A stretch of DNA of 64,000 nucleotides. Origin: Phocoena phocoena. Taxonomy: Eukaryota; Chordata; Mammalia; Artiodactyla; Phocoenidae. A program made the position numbers and the translations under genes. The stretch covers positions 40,132,879 through 40,196,878 of the forward strand of contig NC_089238.1 in NCBI RefSeq assembly GCF_963924675.1. The letters are read 5' to 3'. This document shows, in pieces, positions 12,231 to 23,849 of this stretch. The notes below the pieces were generated by a model, which had not been told where the DNA came from, did no database searches, and saw nothing but the letters and a program-made list of their open reading frames with translations. Each line of letters begins with the position of its first letter. Within the stretch, counting starts at the first letter, position 1.

Positions 12231-15200
12231 GGTATGTGAAGGAAGGGAGCATCTGGGGGCTCACGGATGTGTCTGGGTGTCTGCCTCGGGCAGGGTGTTT
12301 GAGCACGTCCAGGTGTGAGGCATGGGAGCCCGTGGCCCACACCAGCCTCCTGGTCTGACCGGGAGAATAGCTCCTCGGTCCTGCCTCAGTTTACTTAAGA
12401 TGCAGAGGAAGGGAGAAGAGGCCGACGGTGAGAGCCAGAAGGCTTGAGTGTGAGACTGGGGCAAGTCAGTTCCTTTTGGGCTATTTCTTACCAAACTGGG
12501 GTCGGGGTGTGGGATAAGGGTTTCTTGCTTTTCCCGAGATGAACAATGAGGAGCCAAGATCCAAGCTGCCAGGATGAAACCCAGGCAAGGCAGGTGGGGG
12601 TGGGGAGAAGCGGAAGTGCTGGTGGGAGGAACGCCCCCGTCCCACTCATCTGAGGAGAGACAGGCACTCTGTGAGGGTGGGCGGGGGTCCTAGGCTACAA
12701 AGTCTGGGGGTTTGGAGGTTACAATGGGCCAGAAGGAGTTAGGGAGGTGCTGTGGTGTCTCTGGCCCCTCTGGGACCCCAAGCACACAGGAGAATATTCT
12801 GGAGGGGAGAACCCCAAATCTAGACATGCAAAAGCTAGAAAGAGACTTTCAGAAAAAGGCAACAGAGATCAGCAGAGATGTAGAGAGAGGCAGAGAAGGG
12901 GCAGGTTGACACGACCCATAGAAGATCCTCTTCCCCCCCAGCACCTGCTCCCAGCCAGCTTCAGGGTGCTTCCCCCTGACTCCAGCCTTCTTGCTGGTCC
13001 TGCCCACCAGCACTGTGTCCAGTATCCCAATAGGCCTGCTCCATAGCTGGCCACCCTGAAGCTGCTGCCCCTCGCCCAGTCCTGGGCCATCCAGTCTAGT
13101 TGCGATGAGGGAGGAAAAGACAGAGGATGGAGGTGCCGGCATGCAGCATGCTCACAGGACTTCAAAAATAACCCAGTGGGTCTGGGCCATGATTCTGAGT
13201 CATCCACTGGGGACACAGCTTTGTCGGCACCTGCTGCTGTTTTCTCAGGAAAACTTAAGAAGCCAAAAACGGGGAGAAGCACCAGCCGGCAATAGCTCTA
13301 AAAATAGGCTGCATCTCAGGATGTTCCCCGGGGAGATGCCGAGCCTCTCGGCTGCAGATGGAGTCTCTGGGAGGCAGGTGGTGGGTGCTCGTGGGTGTGC
13401 ATGCAGGTGTGTGTGCGTGTGTGTGCGTGTGTGTATGTGTGTGCACGAGCATGTGTTTTGCTGTAGTCTCTTAGTGCAGACCTGGGTTTGCAAGGGGATA
13501 GCTGTGTGTGAGGGTGCGTATGTGTGTGTCAGAGGTAGTTGGCAGGGCTATGTGTTTGTACACATGTGTTACTGGGCCTGATGGCTCTGGGTGCGGTGAG
13601 CTCAGGTCACTGTGCATATATGTGTGCACACGTGAAAATCTCCCCGGACCTGCACATGTCTGGGGAGGGCAGCTGGGGGCAATGCATGCACACACTGTGT
13701 ATTTATACCAGTGCCCAAGTGTGTGCGCGCACATGCGCCAGTGGCCCTCAGTTCCTTCATCTGTGAAATGGGGATCATGCTCGTTTCTACTTCACGAGGC
13801 TGGTATGAGGAGCAAATTCATGTCACAGAGCCAAAGCGAGGTTGATGTGAACTTTTGTTGTCACTTTCACAAACACCAACTCGAACTTGGCCAAAGTGCA
13901 GGAAGAGGCCAGATACCTGGTAGGGTCAGGTAAGGGAGTTCGGGAGCCCGGGGACCTCTCTAAGCAATACTGCCTGTCGGGGAGGACCCACTACCCCAAA
14001 CTGCCCCTGAGCCTGTAGCTTTTTTGTGCTGCCTTCCATGCATTACCTCTCTGGGCCTCCTATCAGCTCTGGGTGGAGAGTTTTAGTGAGGCTATTTCGC
14101 AGACGAGGAAATGGAGGCTGAGAGGGGAAGTGGCAGAGCTGGGATTGGAGCTCCACACTTCATGGCTCCAAAGCAGGGAGCCATGGACCATCCCCTACAG
14201 GTGCCCGCAGTCTGCAGCCCAGAGATTCAGGCTGGCCTGAGTCCTTGCCCTCTCCCCATCTGCAGGCCCCTCACACTGGCACAAGCTGTATCCCATTGCC
14301 CAGGGAGACCGCCAGTCACCAATCAATATCGTATCCAGAAAGGCTGTGTACTCGCCCAGCCTGAGGACACTGGAGCTTTCCTATGAGTCCTGCACGTCCC
14401 TCAGCATCGCCAACAATGGCCACTCTGTCCAAGTGGACTTCAATGACAGTGATGACCGAACTGGTAAGTGGCCCTTATGGTGATGTTTGCCGGACCCTGG
14501 TACCCTTCCCCCTGGGATCCTAACCTGTTTCGGGCAGGCTCAGAAGGGGCAGCATGCTGTGGTAGGGAAGGAAGGCTCCACTTCTCACCAGCTGTGAAGC
14601 CTTAGGCTGAGCCTCAGTCTCCTGGTGCATAGGATGGGAGCATTAAGACCCTATTTTCCTCCCTAGGATCATAGAGAGGAGAAATGAAAAACTGAAGTGA
14701 TGTTTGTAGTGCTGGCATATAGCAGATGCTCAAGAAATGCTAATTCTCTTTCTTCTCTTTCAGTTGTGCTTTAGGTCAGGTTTGTTTTCACTCCCTGCCC
14801 CATCACTGAGCTGCTGTGTGGCCTAAGGCCAAACCCTCCTCTCTGTGTGATCTGGCCAAGCCCAGCAGAGAGAGAACGGAAATAAAATGTTCAGTGTGCC
14901 AGGCCCCTTGCTAAGGTCACAGGCAGTTCTTTTATTCTTCTCAAGAACCTACCTCTAAGTTGGGCAAGTAGAGACTCACTGAGCTGGGGAGGGCCAGAAC
15001 CAGCCTGGTCCCACTCCAAAGGTCTTTTCTCCAACCCACCTACAGCCTCAAGATCCCAACCATCCTGGACAAAAGAGAGGCCAGTGGGAACTTGTAGCAG
15101 CTCCTTCCAAGGTCTCTTTGCCCTGGGATTAGAGTTCGGGTTCCTTCATGATAAATTCTTGGACAGAAGCCTCGGGAGTGCTCCTTAGTAAAGGGATTTT

Positions 15201-18200
15201 TGTCCTTATGACCAGGCCTGTGAGGGATGAAGTGGGGTAAGGAGGGAACCTGCTAAAGTTTCTTATGTAAGGAAGTGACTGGTACTTTGCCCCTCTGTCG
15301 CCTCCCCCAACCCCCCCATACGCACAATGAAAGCACTCAGGGAAACTTAAGTTTCAAATAGAAAATCAAAGGGCAGAGAAGGGGAGGAAAGCCAGATAGG
15401 AATGATCTTAGTTGCTTAACTCTGAGTTCCCTGGTAGGCTAGGGAAAAGGGGAAAGAGGATCAGTTATAGTTCTTGTTGCAGAAGGTAGGAAATCCAACA
15501 GATCCTCAGAAGAGAGACACAGCATTCTTGGTACTGAATTCTAAGAAAAGCCTCCCACCCAGAACTTTAGGGAGGGACATGGAGCTCTTGATGACCTTAG
15601 ATCACAGTTTATGAAGGAGCAGTTTTCAAATAATTGGATCTTCTAAACAGCCTTCAGAGGGCACTGAGGGCTCAATTCAGACATCAATAGCTCAGTGAAG
15701 GCCACTCTTGGCAGGGGAAGGCCCAAGGAAACATTCCTCTGGACCACTGATCCAGGGGCTCACTTTCTGACTTGGTTTGGGTTCCGTCCCCTATCAGAAT
15801 GCCCAGGCCTCAGGGGTAGAGGACCAGCGGGAAGAAAGTAGGCTTGGGAGTGAGACAGTTGGGTCTCTGCCACTCCCCAGCTGTGTGACCTTGGGCAGGA
15901 TACCTACCTTTCTGAGCCTCAGTCCCACGTCTGGCCAAGGGGGTAACAGGTAACAATGTGTCCCCCTCTAGGTCACTGTGGGGATTAATGTCTGCAGACT
16001 GCTGAACACATAGGAAGTACACAGTGAACGGCAGTGTGTTCTATGGTCAGGGTGGAGGGAGGAGGCTAAGGGAGCCAAGCTCAAGGTTTAGGGAGGCAGT
16101 TCACTCCCTAAGAGACTGCACTGTGGAGTCCCAGGTGGGTCATGCTCAGAAGAGTGGGCCCTCCCAGCCCATAGCAGGGAGCTGCCTATTCCTGCCTCCC
16201 CAGGATGGAGCAGCCTGACTGGGCCCTGGCCCACAGCCATCACCCCCAGGCTCAGTCAACCACCCAGCATTGCCATGGACAGGCCCCGCTTCTCAGATGA
16301 GGCAGGACAGCAAGAATGGGCCTCTGGGCTGTCCCATGGTCCTCCTCCTTGAAGGGCCCACAGGGGGCAAGGCCCTGCCCTGGTCACCCGCCCTCAAGGG
16401 GCCCAGGGCCGTCACCTGATCCAGGAGCTCACATTCTGCCCTGGCTGGGGCTCCCTCCACTGCCAGATCTCTTTCAGCTGGAAATTCAATCAGTCCCAGG
16501 AGGCCTTGTGAGTGGCCCCAGCTCGCCAGGTATCAGAGTGGGAAATTCACAAAACCAGCATAAGTGGGGCTTGCCAAAGAGGGCATGAAGGAGGGACATT
16601 GGAGGTACCTGGGCCTGACCATCAGAGTGGGGACCCTTAGGAGCTGGCCTCTAGACATCAGGTCCTGGGGAGCCTCCAGGTTCTGGGGAGGCAGCACGAC
16701 CTGGTGATTAGGGCCTTGGGCTCTGAACTTATATGAAGTAGATGCAGGCTTATATCCTAGCTCAGTGCCTTGCTGTGTGACCTTGGGCAAATGCCTTGCC
16801 CTCTCTGTGCCTCAGTTCCTCCTTTATAAAATAGAAATCATAATAGGTTTTGTCTTTCATGAGCTACTATGAGGACTAAAGAAAAGAATTTTTCCGACCC
16901 AGCTGTGGGTCAGGGCTCCAGACCTGGGAGGTCTATTGTTAGTGATAATCGGGGCCTGAGAGGCAAAGTCCCAGCTTCCACTCGAAACTGGGCAAGAGTG
17001 GGGAGGATCCAGATGGAGAGATATACTCACTCAGTGTACCAGACTCCTCTGTCACCTACAGGGCTCCAGGATTTCTGCCCTGGCCCAGCTAAGGGCATAG
17101 GGAACTGGGCGGGGGCTGATCCAAGTCCACTTAGAGCAAGGAATGTTGCACATGAAAAGTTTATCCCTCTCCTGAGCACTGCCCTGATATTGGCGCTGCT
17201 GTCTGCGGGCGGTGTGGGCTCTCTCACAGCAATTGCTACACACCGCCCTTCTCCCCGCAGTGGTGACTGGGGGCCCCCTGGATGGGCCCTACCGGCTCAA
17301 GCAGCTCCATTTCCACTGGGGCAAGAAGCACAGTGAGGGCTCAGAGCACACGGTGGACGGCAAGTCATTCCCCAGCGAAGTAAGACCCTCCTCTACCTGA
17401 ATCCCTTTACCACTTGGGGAAGGAGTTGGGGACTGGGGAGCCAGGGTCTTGACAGGTGCCTGGTGTGGGGTACTGGAGAGAGTGAAGTCACTCGGGGACC
17501 TTTGGCAGAGACGCCCTTCACCTGAAGTTCAGGTCTTCCACCTGAACTCTGCCTACTGTCGTCCTGATCTGTGTGTCCAGAAGGAATTTTATGACGGACA
17601 AATCCAGTCCCACCACAGCCTTACTAACAACCCTTCAAGGATTAAGCCTGGCATTCAAGGCCCTGCATGAACTGGCCTTGCCTGGCCTCATCTCCCTTGA
17701 CCTCTTCCCATACTGACCTGCATGTGATGAATCCCCTGCCCACACCTGGCTCTTTCGTATCTCCAGGCTGCTGTTCTTTCAGCCTGGAATACCTTGTCCC
17801 AAGAGTTCCATCTGATAACCCCCTTCTTATTCTTTGGACTCAGCTGCAGGCTTCACTTCCTCAGGGAGGTGTCACACTGGATAGTCATTATCTGTTTCAC
17901 AGTTCACGGAGGGCAGGGCCTGATCTCTTTGGTCCCTTGGGGCTCAGAAAAGGGTCAAGCCCAGAACAGGGTAAATGCTATCTGTGGCCCGCCCCTCCCG
18001 CAGAGGGGCCAGGAGTCCGGTGGGAGTGAGGGAAGCCTGGCTCTGAGCTCCCATGGCCCCTGGGAGGCACTAAGCACTGGCCTGGCCTGTCGTTGCCCCT
18101 GTAGCTGCACCTGGTTCATTGGAATGCCAAGAAGTACAGCACCTTTGGGGAGGCGGCCTCAGCACCCGATGGCCTGGCTGTGGTTGGTGTCTTCCTGGAG

Positions 18201-19672
18201 GTGAGGGGGTTACCTGGGCCCAGAAGGCCGTGGGAGGCCTGGTACCACCCCTAGTTCCAGAACACAGTGAGATCTGGCCTCACACTACTTCTCCCTGACA
18301 GACGGGGGACGAGCACCCCAGCATGAACCGTCTGACAGATGCACTCTACATGGTTCGGTTTAAGGTGAGACCAGGGGTCCATGCTCTTGATCTACAGCAG
18401 CCTGGTGGGGAGGAAGGAAGAGGCTAGATCATGGAGTGGGCCCATCCACTCCTCCATCCTGGCAGCAAACCCTGGCAGAGGTGAAGGGTGCAGGTCAGCA
18501 CCTGTGGTGCCCTGCAACTGACTCCTCGTCATCAGGGTCCACGGCCCCACTGAATGCCCAGCATGAAGTCTGGTTGGGCATAGGATTGATGAGATGCCTG
18601 TCACATTAACGGTTCTCTGACCAGCAGCGCCATGAAGCTCTGTTGAAGGCAAGGGAGAGAACATGGTGCCCAAAGAGCTTTAGGAACCACAGCTTTTACA
18701 TACAAGGGAATGGGTGGAGAGGGCCAGCCAGGCTGGAATATAGCCTCTGGGATCACAGACAACTGGCCACAATTTGCATCAATGGGCCAAGGAGAAGCCT
18801 AAATCCTATTGACAGAAATCGGTGGGGAGGGTGTTGGTCTCATCCTGTTGGGAGGTCTTTGCTGACTCCTGGGTCCTGCACCGTGCCCCAGGGCACCAAG
18901 GCCCAGTTCAGCTGCTTCAACCCCAAGTACCTCCTGCCTGCCAGCCGGCACTACTGGACCTACCCTGGCTCCCTGACAACACCCCCACTGAGCGAGAGCG
19001 TCACCTGGATTGTGCTCCGGGAGCCCATCAGCATCTCTGAGAGGCAGGTGAGCCCTCCCAGAGTACCAGATGGAAGGATGCGACACTCAGGCACACCCGG
19101 ACAGTGTGACTCTCCCAACCAGCAGCCCACAGCCTGTGGTCCCACCATCAAGGCTCCCATCTTTTGCTAATAAATGTTTAGATTCTTGGGTGGGAGTCAG
19201 CTTGGTTGTTAGTTATTAGGACCTGGACACAGACTAGAAGGAGAGATCCCTGGATCCTGGGACCACCCCTCGTGTGTTAGAATCTGAACGCTGCCTTTGC
19301 CGATGATTCTTAGCTAGACGGGAACTGGAACTAGGTGGAGCGGGGTCCAGGTTCAGAGGCTCTTTAGTGAGTAAGTAACTGAGGTTGGGTTCCCAAAGAG
19401 GAAGTGAGTGGGGAGAAGTAGGGACAAGCCCTAGGGGGAAGAGGAGAGAGGGGCAGAACTGGCTGGGCAGGGTATGCCAGATGTTGTGTCTGGGATCAGA
19501 GAGGACCACAGCGCCCCCATTCTGCACTGAGTATCTCTTCTGCCTTAAGATGGAGAAATTCCGGAGCCTGCTTTTCACCACAGAGGATGATGAGAGGGTC
19601 CACATGGTGAACAACTTCCGGCCGCCACAGCCACTGAAGGGCCGTGTGGTCAAGGCCTCCTTCTGGGCCTGA
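11678..19672 (+). CDS. CA7: CA7, cytosolic carbonic anhydrase VII (complete)
   Basis: Seven exons (11678-11717, 14266-14463, 17261-17379, 18105-18200, 18302-18364, 18892-19047, 19550-19672) total 795 nt, 264 codons plus TGA, the length of human CA7. The enzyme interconverts CO2 and bicarbonate in the cytosol, chiefly of neurons and muscle. Visible active-site residues, linear numbering (two above CA II numbering): zinc ligands His96 and His98 (LHFHWG) and His121 (LHLVHWN), proton shuttle His66 (NNGHSV), Glu108, and Thr201 (SLTTPPL). All are present, so activity is expected. Human CA7 has cysteines at 185 and 219 (Cys183 and Cys217 in CA II numbering); here they are Tyr and Ser. The C-terminus is KASFWA. 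The start is the only ATG opening onto [10 protein letters not shown]. Confidence 0.98.
13225..13362. promoter_or_regulatory. CA7: Candidate muscle-type enhancer in CA7 intron 1
   Basis: A consensus MEF2 site CTAAAAATAG (13298-13307) lies between E-boxes CACCTG (13228-13233) and CAGATG (13355-13360), in unique sequence. MEF2 and bHLH sites near each other are typical of muscle enhancers, and CA7 is known in skeletal muscle and brain. Function is an inference. Confidence 0.4.
13380..13740. repeat. TG-rich low-complexity stretch in CA7 intron 1
   Basis: Irregular TGTGTG, TGCGTG and CATGTG units run through the interval, densest at 13405-13445. It is an impure microsatellite rather than a clean tandem array. 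Confidence 0.75.
14266..14463 (+). CDS. CA7: CA7 coding exon 2
   Basis: Acceptor CCATCTGCAG. Encodes residues 14-79, including GDRQSPINI and the proton-shuttle motif NNGHSVQV (His66). Donor GTAAGT. Confidence 0.98.
14570..14760 (+). mobile_element. MIR in CA7 intron 2
   Basis: Full MIR-like layout: 'agctgtgaagccttaggctg', then 'cctcagtctcctggtgcat', ending 'ggcatatagcagatgctcaa'. Confidence 0.7.
14761..17260. other. CA7: Rest of CA7 intron 2
   Basis: Non-coding. It contains two recognisable MIRs, at 15825-16022 and 16690-16880 (the latter with 'gtgaccttgggcaaatgcct' and 'ctgtgcctcagttcctcc'), and otherwise unique sequence without a convincing exon. Confidence 0.7.
17261..17379 (+). CDS. CA7: CA7 coding exon 3
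   Basis: Acceptor CTCCCCGCAG. Residues 80-119 carry zinc ligands His96 and His98 and the gate-keeper Glu108 (SEHTVDG). It ends in phase 0 at donor GTAAGA. Confidence 0.98.
17590..17930. mobile_element. L2 LINE fragment in CA7 intron 3
   Basis: Recognisable L2 landmarks in order: 'ttcaaggccctgcatgaac', 'ctgttctttcagcctggaat', 'cttcctcagggaggtgtc'. Diverged. Confidence 0.65.
18105..18200 (+). CDS. CA7: CA7 coding exon 4
   Basis: Acceptor GCCCCTGTAG. Residues 120-151, with the third zinc ligand His121 in LHLVHWN. Phase 0 at both ends. Confidence 0.98.
18302..18364 (+). CDS. CA7: CA7 coding exon 5
   Basis: Acceptor CTCCCTGACAG. Residues 152-172, [20 protein letters not shown] then Lys. Phase 0 at both ends. 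Confidence 0.98.
18892..19047 (+). CDS. CA7: CA7 coding exon 6
   Basis: Acceptor CGTGCCCCAG. Residues 173-224 include Thr201/Thr202 of the substrate pocket and the Tyr185 and Ser219 substitutions. Donor GTGAGC. The frame stays open past the donor to a TAA at 19168-19170. Confidence 0.98.
19168..19174 (+). terminator. CA7: Intronic TAA overlapping an AATAAA signal (CA7 intron 6)
   Basis: The exon 6 read-through frame stops at TAA 19168-19170, which overlaps the poly(A) hexamer AATAAA at 19169-19174. Use of this signal would give a CA7 transcript without exon 7. Confidence 0.35.
19550..19672 (+). CDS. CA7: CA7 coding exon 7 and stop
   Basis: Acceptor CTGCCTTAAG. Residues 225-264 from MEKFRSLLF to KASFWA, then TGA at 19670-19672. 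Confidence 0.98.
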   Translation: MEKFRSLLFTTEDDERVHMVNNFRPPQPLKGRVVKASFWA

Positions 19673-20165
19673 GCTGCCTACCTGCCCAGCCGGCCACTGA
19701 AGCACCATCTTCCCAAGGGCTTCCATGTCAGCAGACACCAAACCATCCAAGGCTCCCTGCCTAGGGCTGCTGTGGACCCCACTTCAGCTGGCTTGCTCCT
19801 TGGCCATGCTGGAGGCTTCTCGATGGGACCCTCAAGTCGGGGGACACCTTTCAGCTGCCCTGGGGACAGGAAGGACAGGAGCTGAGCATGGTCTGAGCCT
19901 AAGGCTGCCTCTGCTCTCCAACACCCAAAGGCCCCTGGGAACCTCCTCTTGTCTTCCCCGCTGGCAATGGCAGCAGCCCCACCCTGAGCTCACACTGTGA
20001 TGGATGAGACCAAACTCTCCAGGGCAGGCAGCTGGCATTGCCAGAAAGACTCAAGCAATAATTAGAAGTGGGCAGAGCTGCCCTCTCGGTGTTACCTCTT
20101 CTGCAGGCCTCCGCCATGCACGCACCTCACTGCCAGGCCATTAAAATCAGGACCCAGCCTGCTGG
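19673..20165 (+). terminator. CA7: CA7 3' UTR and probable poly(A) signal
   Basis: An ATTAAA at 20140-20145 lies 468 nt after the stop, and an AATAAA at 20298-20303 offers a distal alternative. I cannot tell which is used. A G/A-rich tract begins soon after. Confidence 0.55.
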
Positions 20166-20379
20166 AGGTGACATGACCTTCTCCCTCCAGCCACCTGCCG
20201 CCATAGGCAGGCACTGGCTACAGCTTACGGAGTATCTCCCTTCGTCCCCACCCAGCCACCAAAGCCACCTACATGACAATCCATCCATGCACTGATTAAT
20301 AAATTCATGCATTCATGCAACAAATACCCGTTGAGTGCCTGTGTTCTGTCAAGTGCTGTTCCAGGCATCGGGGAGGCCA

Positions 20380-21400
20380 TGGTGATGAGTCAAGCACAGG
20401 ATGTTGAGAGGGCCGTGGGCACCGAACAGGTGAGGGTGATACAGACGGCGGGGCAGGGGCCGTGGGGGCTGAGAAAAGGGGGAGCCTACTTCCCCCACCC
20501 TGAGCTCACACTGTGATGTCCTCATCTGGTGAAGAAATTAAATTCCAACCAGTATTCCAAGGTAGAGAGAAGGGAACAGCATGTTTGAGCTCAGGGAAGA
20601 GCAGGTGTGCCGGCTCCCAGGTGAGAGCCCAGGGTGTTTGTGGAACAGAGAAGAAGGAGTGGGGCTGGAGCCCTGGGGGAGGGCCTGGGACTCTCTCCCA
20701 AGGCTAATGAGAGTCAGGAAGGATCTGGAGTAGAGGAGGGGCAGGGGCAGATGTGCAAAGGCTGGGAGATCCCCGTAGAGTGTGAGTTGGCAGGTAGGAC
20801 TGGCAGCAAGAGAAGGTGGTGGCCGGTGGCCAGGAGAAAGAATACAGGGTGGTGGAGGCCGGGAGAAGGGGGCTGGATGAGAGAGACCTAGGAGGTGGAG
20901 CCCAAAGATAGCATTTGGCTCTCTGTGAGGGTGGAGGGGAGTGCAGGGTGTGTCCCTGGGCGGAGACAGAGGACAGGAAAGCCTGGGCAGCAGCAGACCA
21001 GGATGGACACACAGCTTTTGTGGGGCCCTGGGAGGAGTGCTAGGAAGCTCTGGGGTGTTGGTGTCTGAGCCGAGGAGAGAGGTGGAGGGTAGAGGGGGCT
21101 GCTTTGGAGCATCTTCACTCAAGGTGGTGGGTGAGGCTGAGGGGAGGGAGGGGGAGGGTGCTCAGTGAGAGAAGGGACCCAGGATCTAGCACAGAACCAG
21201 CGCACGACCCTGCGGAGGATCTGCTCAGAGGGAAAGCCACAGAGTGGCATCTGAGATACCTAGGTGAGAGAGTTTGGAAAGGGGCATTGGGGGCTGCTGA
21301 GGAGTCTGAGGCAGGGCTGGGGCTGAGGTGAGGCAAGTGATCTCTTAGGGTGCAAAATTTAAGGAGGCACACACCCTCAGGCCCCGACCCTGCATTTGTA
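20380..21400 (+). other. Purine-skewed G-rich tract downstream of CA7
   Basis: About 1 kb of the plus strand is dominated by GGGAG, GGAGG and GGGCTGG-type runs, with little coding content. It is not an identified repeat. It lies directly after the CA7 poly(A) signals, where G-rich transcripts can favour pausing. Confidence 0.5.
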
Positions 21401-22529
21401 TGACGCTGAGGGTGCGTGTCTCCTTAAATGTGCACCGTAAGGGCCTCGCTGGACTCACCCTAGTCCCAGCCCCAGTCCAGAAGGTTTAGAGACCCAGCCA
21501 TCACTGTGCCCCATGAGCCAGGACAGGGGCAGGTGGTGGACAGGGAGGGGGCTGAGGAGTGAGGGGAAGTAAAACTGGGACAGCAAATGTATACGTGTGG
21601 TTGTGAAGGGGAAGAAAGTGATAGCTGAGGGGGCACAGGGTCGAGGCTTTTGGAAAGATGGGCCGGTGGTGTGTCTGAACATCCTTGGGAAGGAGGCCAA
21701 GGTGCAGGTACCAGCGGGGCTAGGGGCGCATCGGTCTACTCACTTTGGCCACAGCTCCTGTCATTGTCACTATACCAGAAGGGCACTCCAGGGTCATGGG
21801 ATACTTCTGGGTTTCGGGTGAGGCCACGAGGAGAGGGTAGAATTAGGCCTTAGACTTCTAGCTTCGAGACCAGGGAGGCACGTAAGGGAGAGTCTTGCTC
21901 TGTTGACTCCCCCCTTCCATTCTCATGCTCGAGGCAAACCTGTCCCCAGAGTGGCCCTCAGCAAATGCTGCTCCAGCACAGGGCCAGACACAGTTTCAGC
22001 CCGGCTGGCACCCCTGGCCCAATCTGGGGGCCATTTGCTCTCTCCATGTTTCAGGAAATGGTGAAAAGAATACTGTCTGGAGGACAGTGTTTGCCCAGCC
22101 TGGGGGCAGGTGGCCGCAGGGAAGTAACGCTAGTAATGCTGCCCCTGAAGGCAGGTAAAGGGCCTGGGGCAGATGTCTGACTCTCCCTATGATCTAAGAA
22201 CTGTCATCACACCCATGTTACAGATGAGGAAGATGAGGCTGGGGGAGGTTAAATAGGCAAGTGGCCAAGCAAAATTTGAAGCTGGATCTGTCTGCTAACT
22301 CTCCTGCTCTACGCCAGAGCACTGAGCATAGTGGTGAACAAATAGGCCTAATACGACTGGTCCTGCCAGGGATCTTAGCACCCCACCGCCACCTCCCAGG
22401 GATGGTGGCACCACAGTCCTGGCACTGCAGAGGACTTGAGAAATGGGAGCTGATTTTAAAATAATTATCCCAAGGCTGCCAAGATTCCTCATTCCTTACA
22501 TCCTTCCACTTAATTCATTTATTTTTTTA

Positions 22530-22874
22530 AAATTTTTATTTATTTACTATCTTTGACTGCGTTGGGTCTTTGTTGCTACGCATGGGCTTTCTCTAGTTGC
22601 AGTGAGTGGGGGCCACTCTTTGCTGCAGTGTGCGGGCCTCTCGTTGCGGTGGCTTCTCTTGTTGTGGAGCACGGGCCCAGGTACGTGGGCTTCATTAGTT
22701 GTGGCACATGGTCTCAGTAGTTGTGGCTCACGGGCTCTAGAGTGCAGGCTCAGTAGTTATGGCTCACGGGCTTAGTTGCTTCGCGGCATGTGGGATCTTC
22801 CCGGGCCAGGGCTCGAACCCGTGTCCCCTGCATTGGCAGGCGGATTCTTAACCACTGCGCCAGCAGGGAAGCCC
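22530..22874 (-). mobile_element. CHR-type SINE
   Basis: Long-form antisense copy, with T/A-rich left end and CCAGCAGGGAAGCCCC at the right. Confidence 0.9.
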
Positions 22875-23214
22875 CATTTTTTAAACTTAAAACTAGTTTA
22901 AAACCAAAGTGGCCTCTTCTGTTATAATTACAGTGCAAGGTTTGACTCTATTACATCCAATAGGGATGGCCAACCTCAAGGGACCCAGGACTGGGTCCTG
23001 AATCCTCATCCATGGCAAGATTGCTTCCTGGAGCAAATGCTGAGCACATTTGGGGTACCCAAGACAAGGTGGGCTCTGCTCGCCCCCAAGATCCCAGAGA
23101 GGCCCTCCCAGGGCAGCCAGGTGACCCTCTAAGAGATCTGGACTGGAGGGCCCAGGGGAAGGAGTGGCGGAGGAAAGTAATAGATGTGGGAGATCAAGAG
23201 GTACAAAGTCCCAC

Positions 23215-23830
23215 ATGCAAAATAAATGAGTCACAGGCACGAGATGTACAATGTGAAGAACATAGTCAAGAATTATGTAATATCTTTGTATGGTGACAGA
23301 TTGTAACTAGACTTAGAGCAGTGATCATTTTGAAATGTATCATGATATCGAATCCCTATGTTGTGTGCCAGAAACTAACATAGTGATGTAGGTCAATCAT
23401 ACTTCAAAAACAAACTCATAGAAAAAGAAATCAAATTTGTAGTTCCCAGAGGCGGGGGTGTGTGGGTAGGGGGGGATTGGATGAAGGCAGTCAAAAGGCA
23501 CAAACCAGTTATAAGATAAATTAGTACTAGGGATGTAATGTACAACATGATAAATATAATGAACACTGCTGTAAGTTATACGTGATAGCTGTTAAGGGGT
23601 AAATCCTAAGAGTTCTCGTCACAAGGAAGATTTTTCTATTTCTTTAATTTTTTATCCATACGAGATGATGGATGTTCACTAAACTGATTGTGACAGGCAT
23701 TTCATGATGTATATAAGTCAAATCATTATGCTGTACCCCTTAAATTTATACAGTGATGTATGTCAATTATATCTCAATAAACTGGAAGAAAAAAACAAAA
23801 ATAAAATTTTAAAATAATAAAAACCTTATA
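23215..23830 (+). mobile_element. L1 3' end
   Basis: 5'-truncated L1 3' UTR-type sequence, with 'aatcattatgctgtacccct' and 'gtcaattatatctcaataaa' followed by an A-rich tail. This end is common in artiodactyl and cetacean genomes. Confidence 0.8.
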
Positions 23831-23849
23831 TAAAAGAAAAATGTATATT

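Noticed and set aside
13380..13740. Possible coding frames rich in Cys/Val/His in CA7 intron 1
   Set aside because: They are translations of the TG-rich low-complexity stretch.
16361..16376. CCCACAGGGGGCAAG as a third CTCF site
   Set aside because: The match is weaker in the flanking positions than the two reported sites and the setting is intronic. Kept out of the loop argument.
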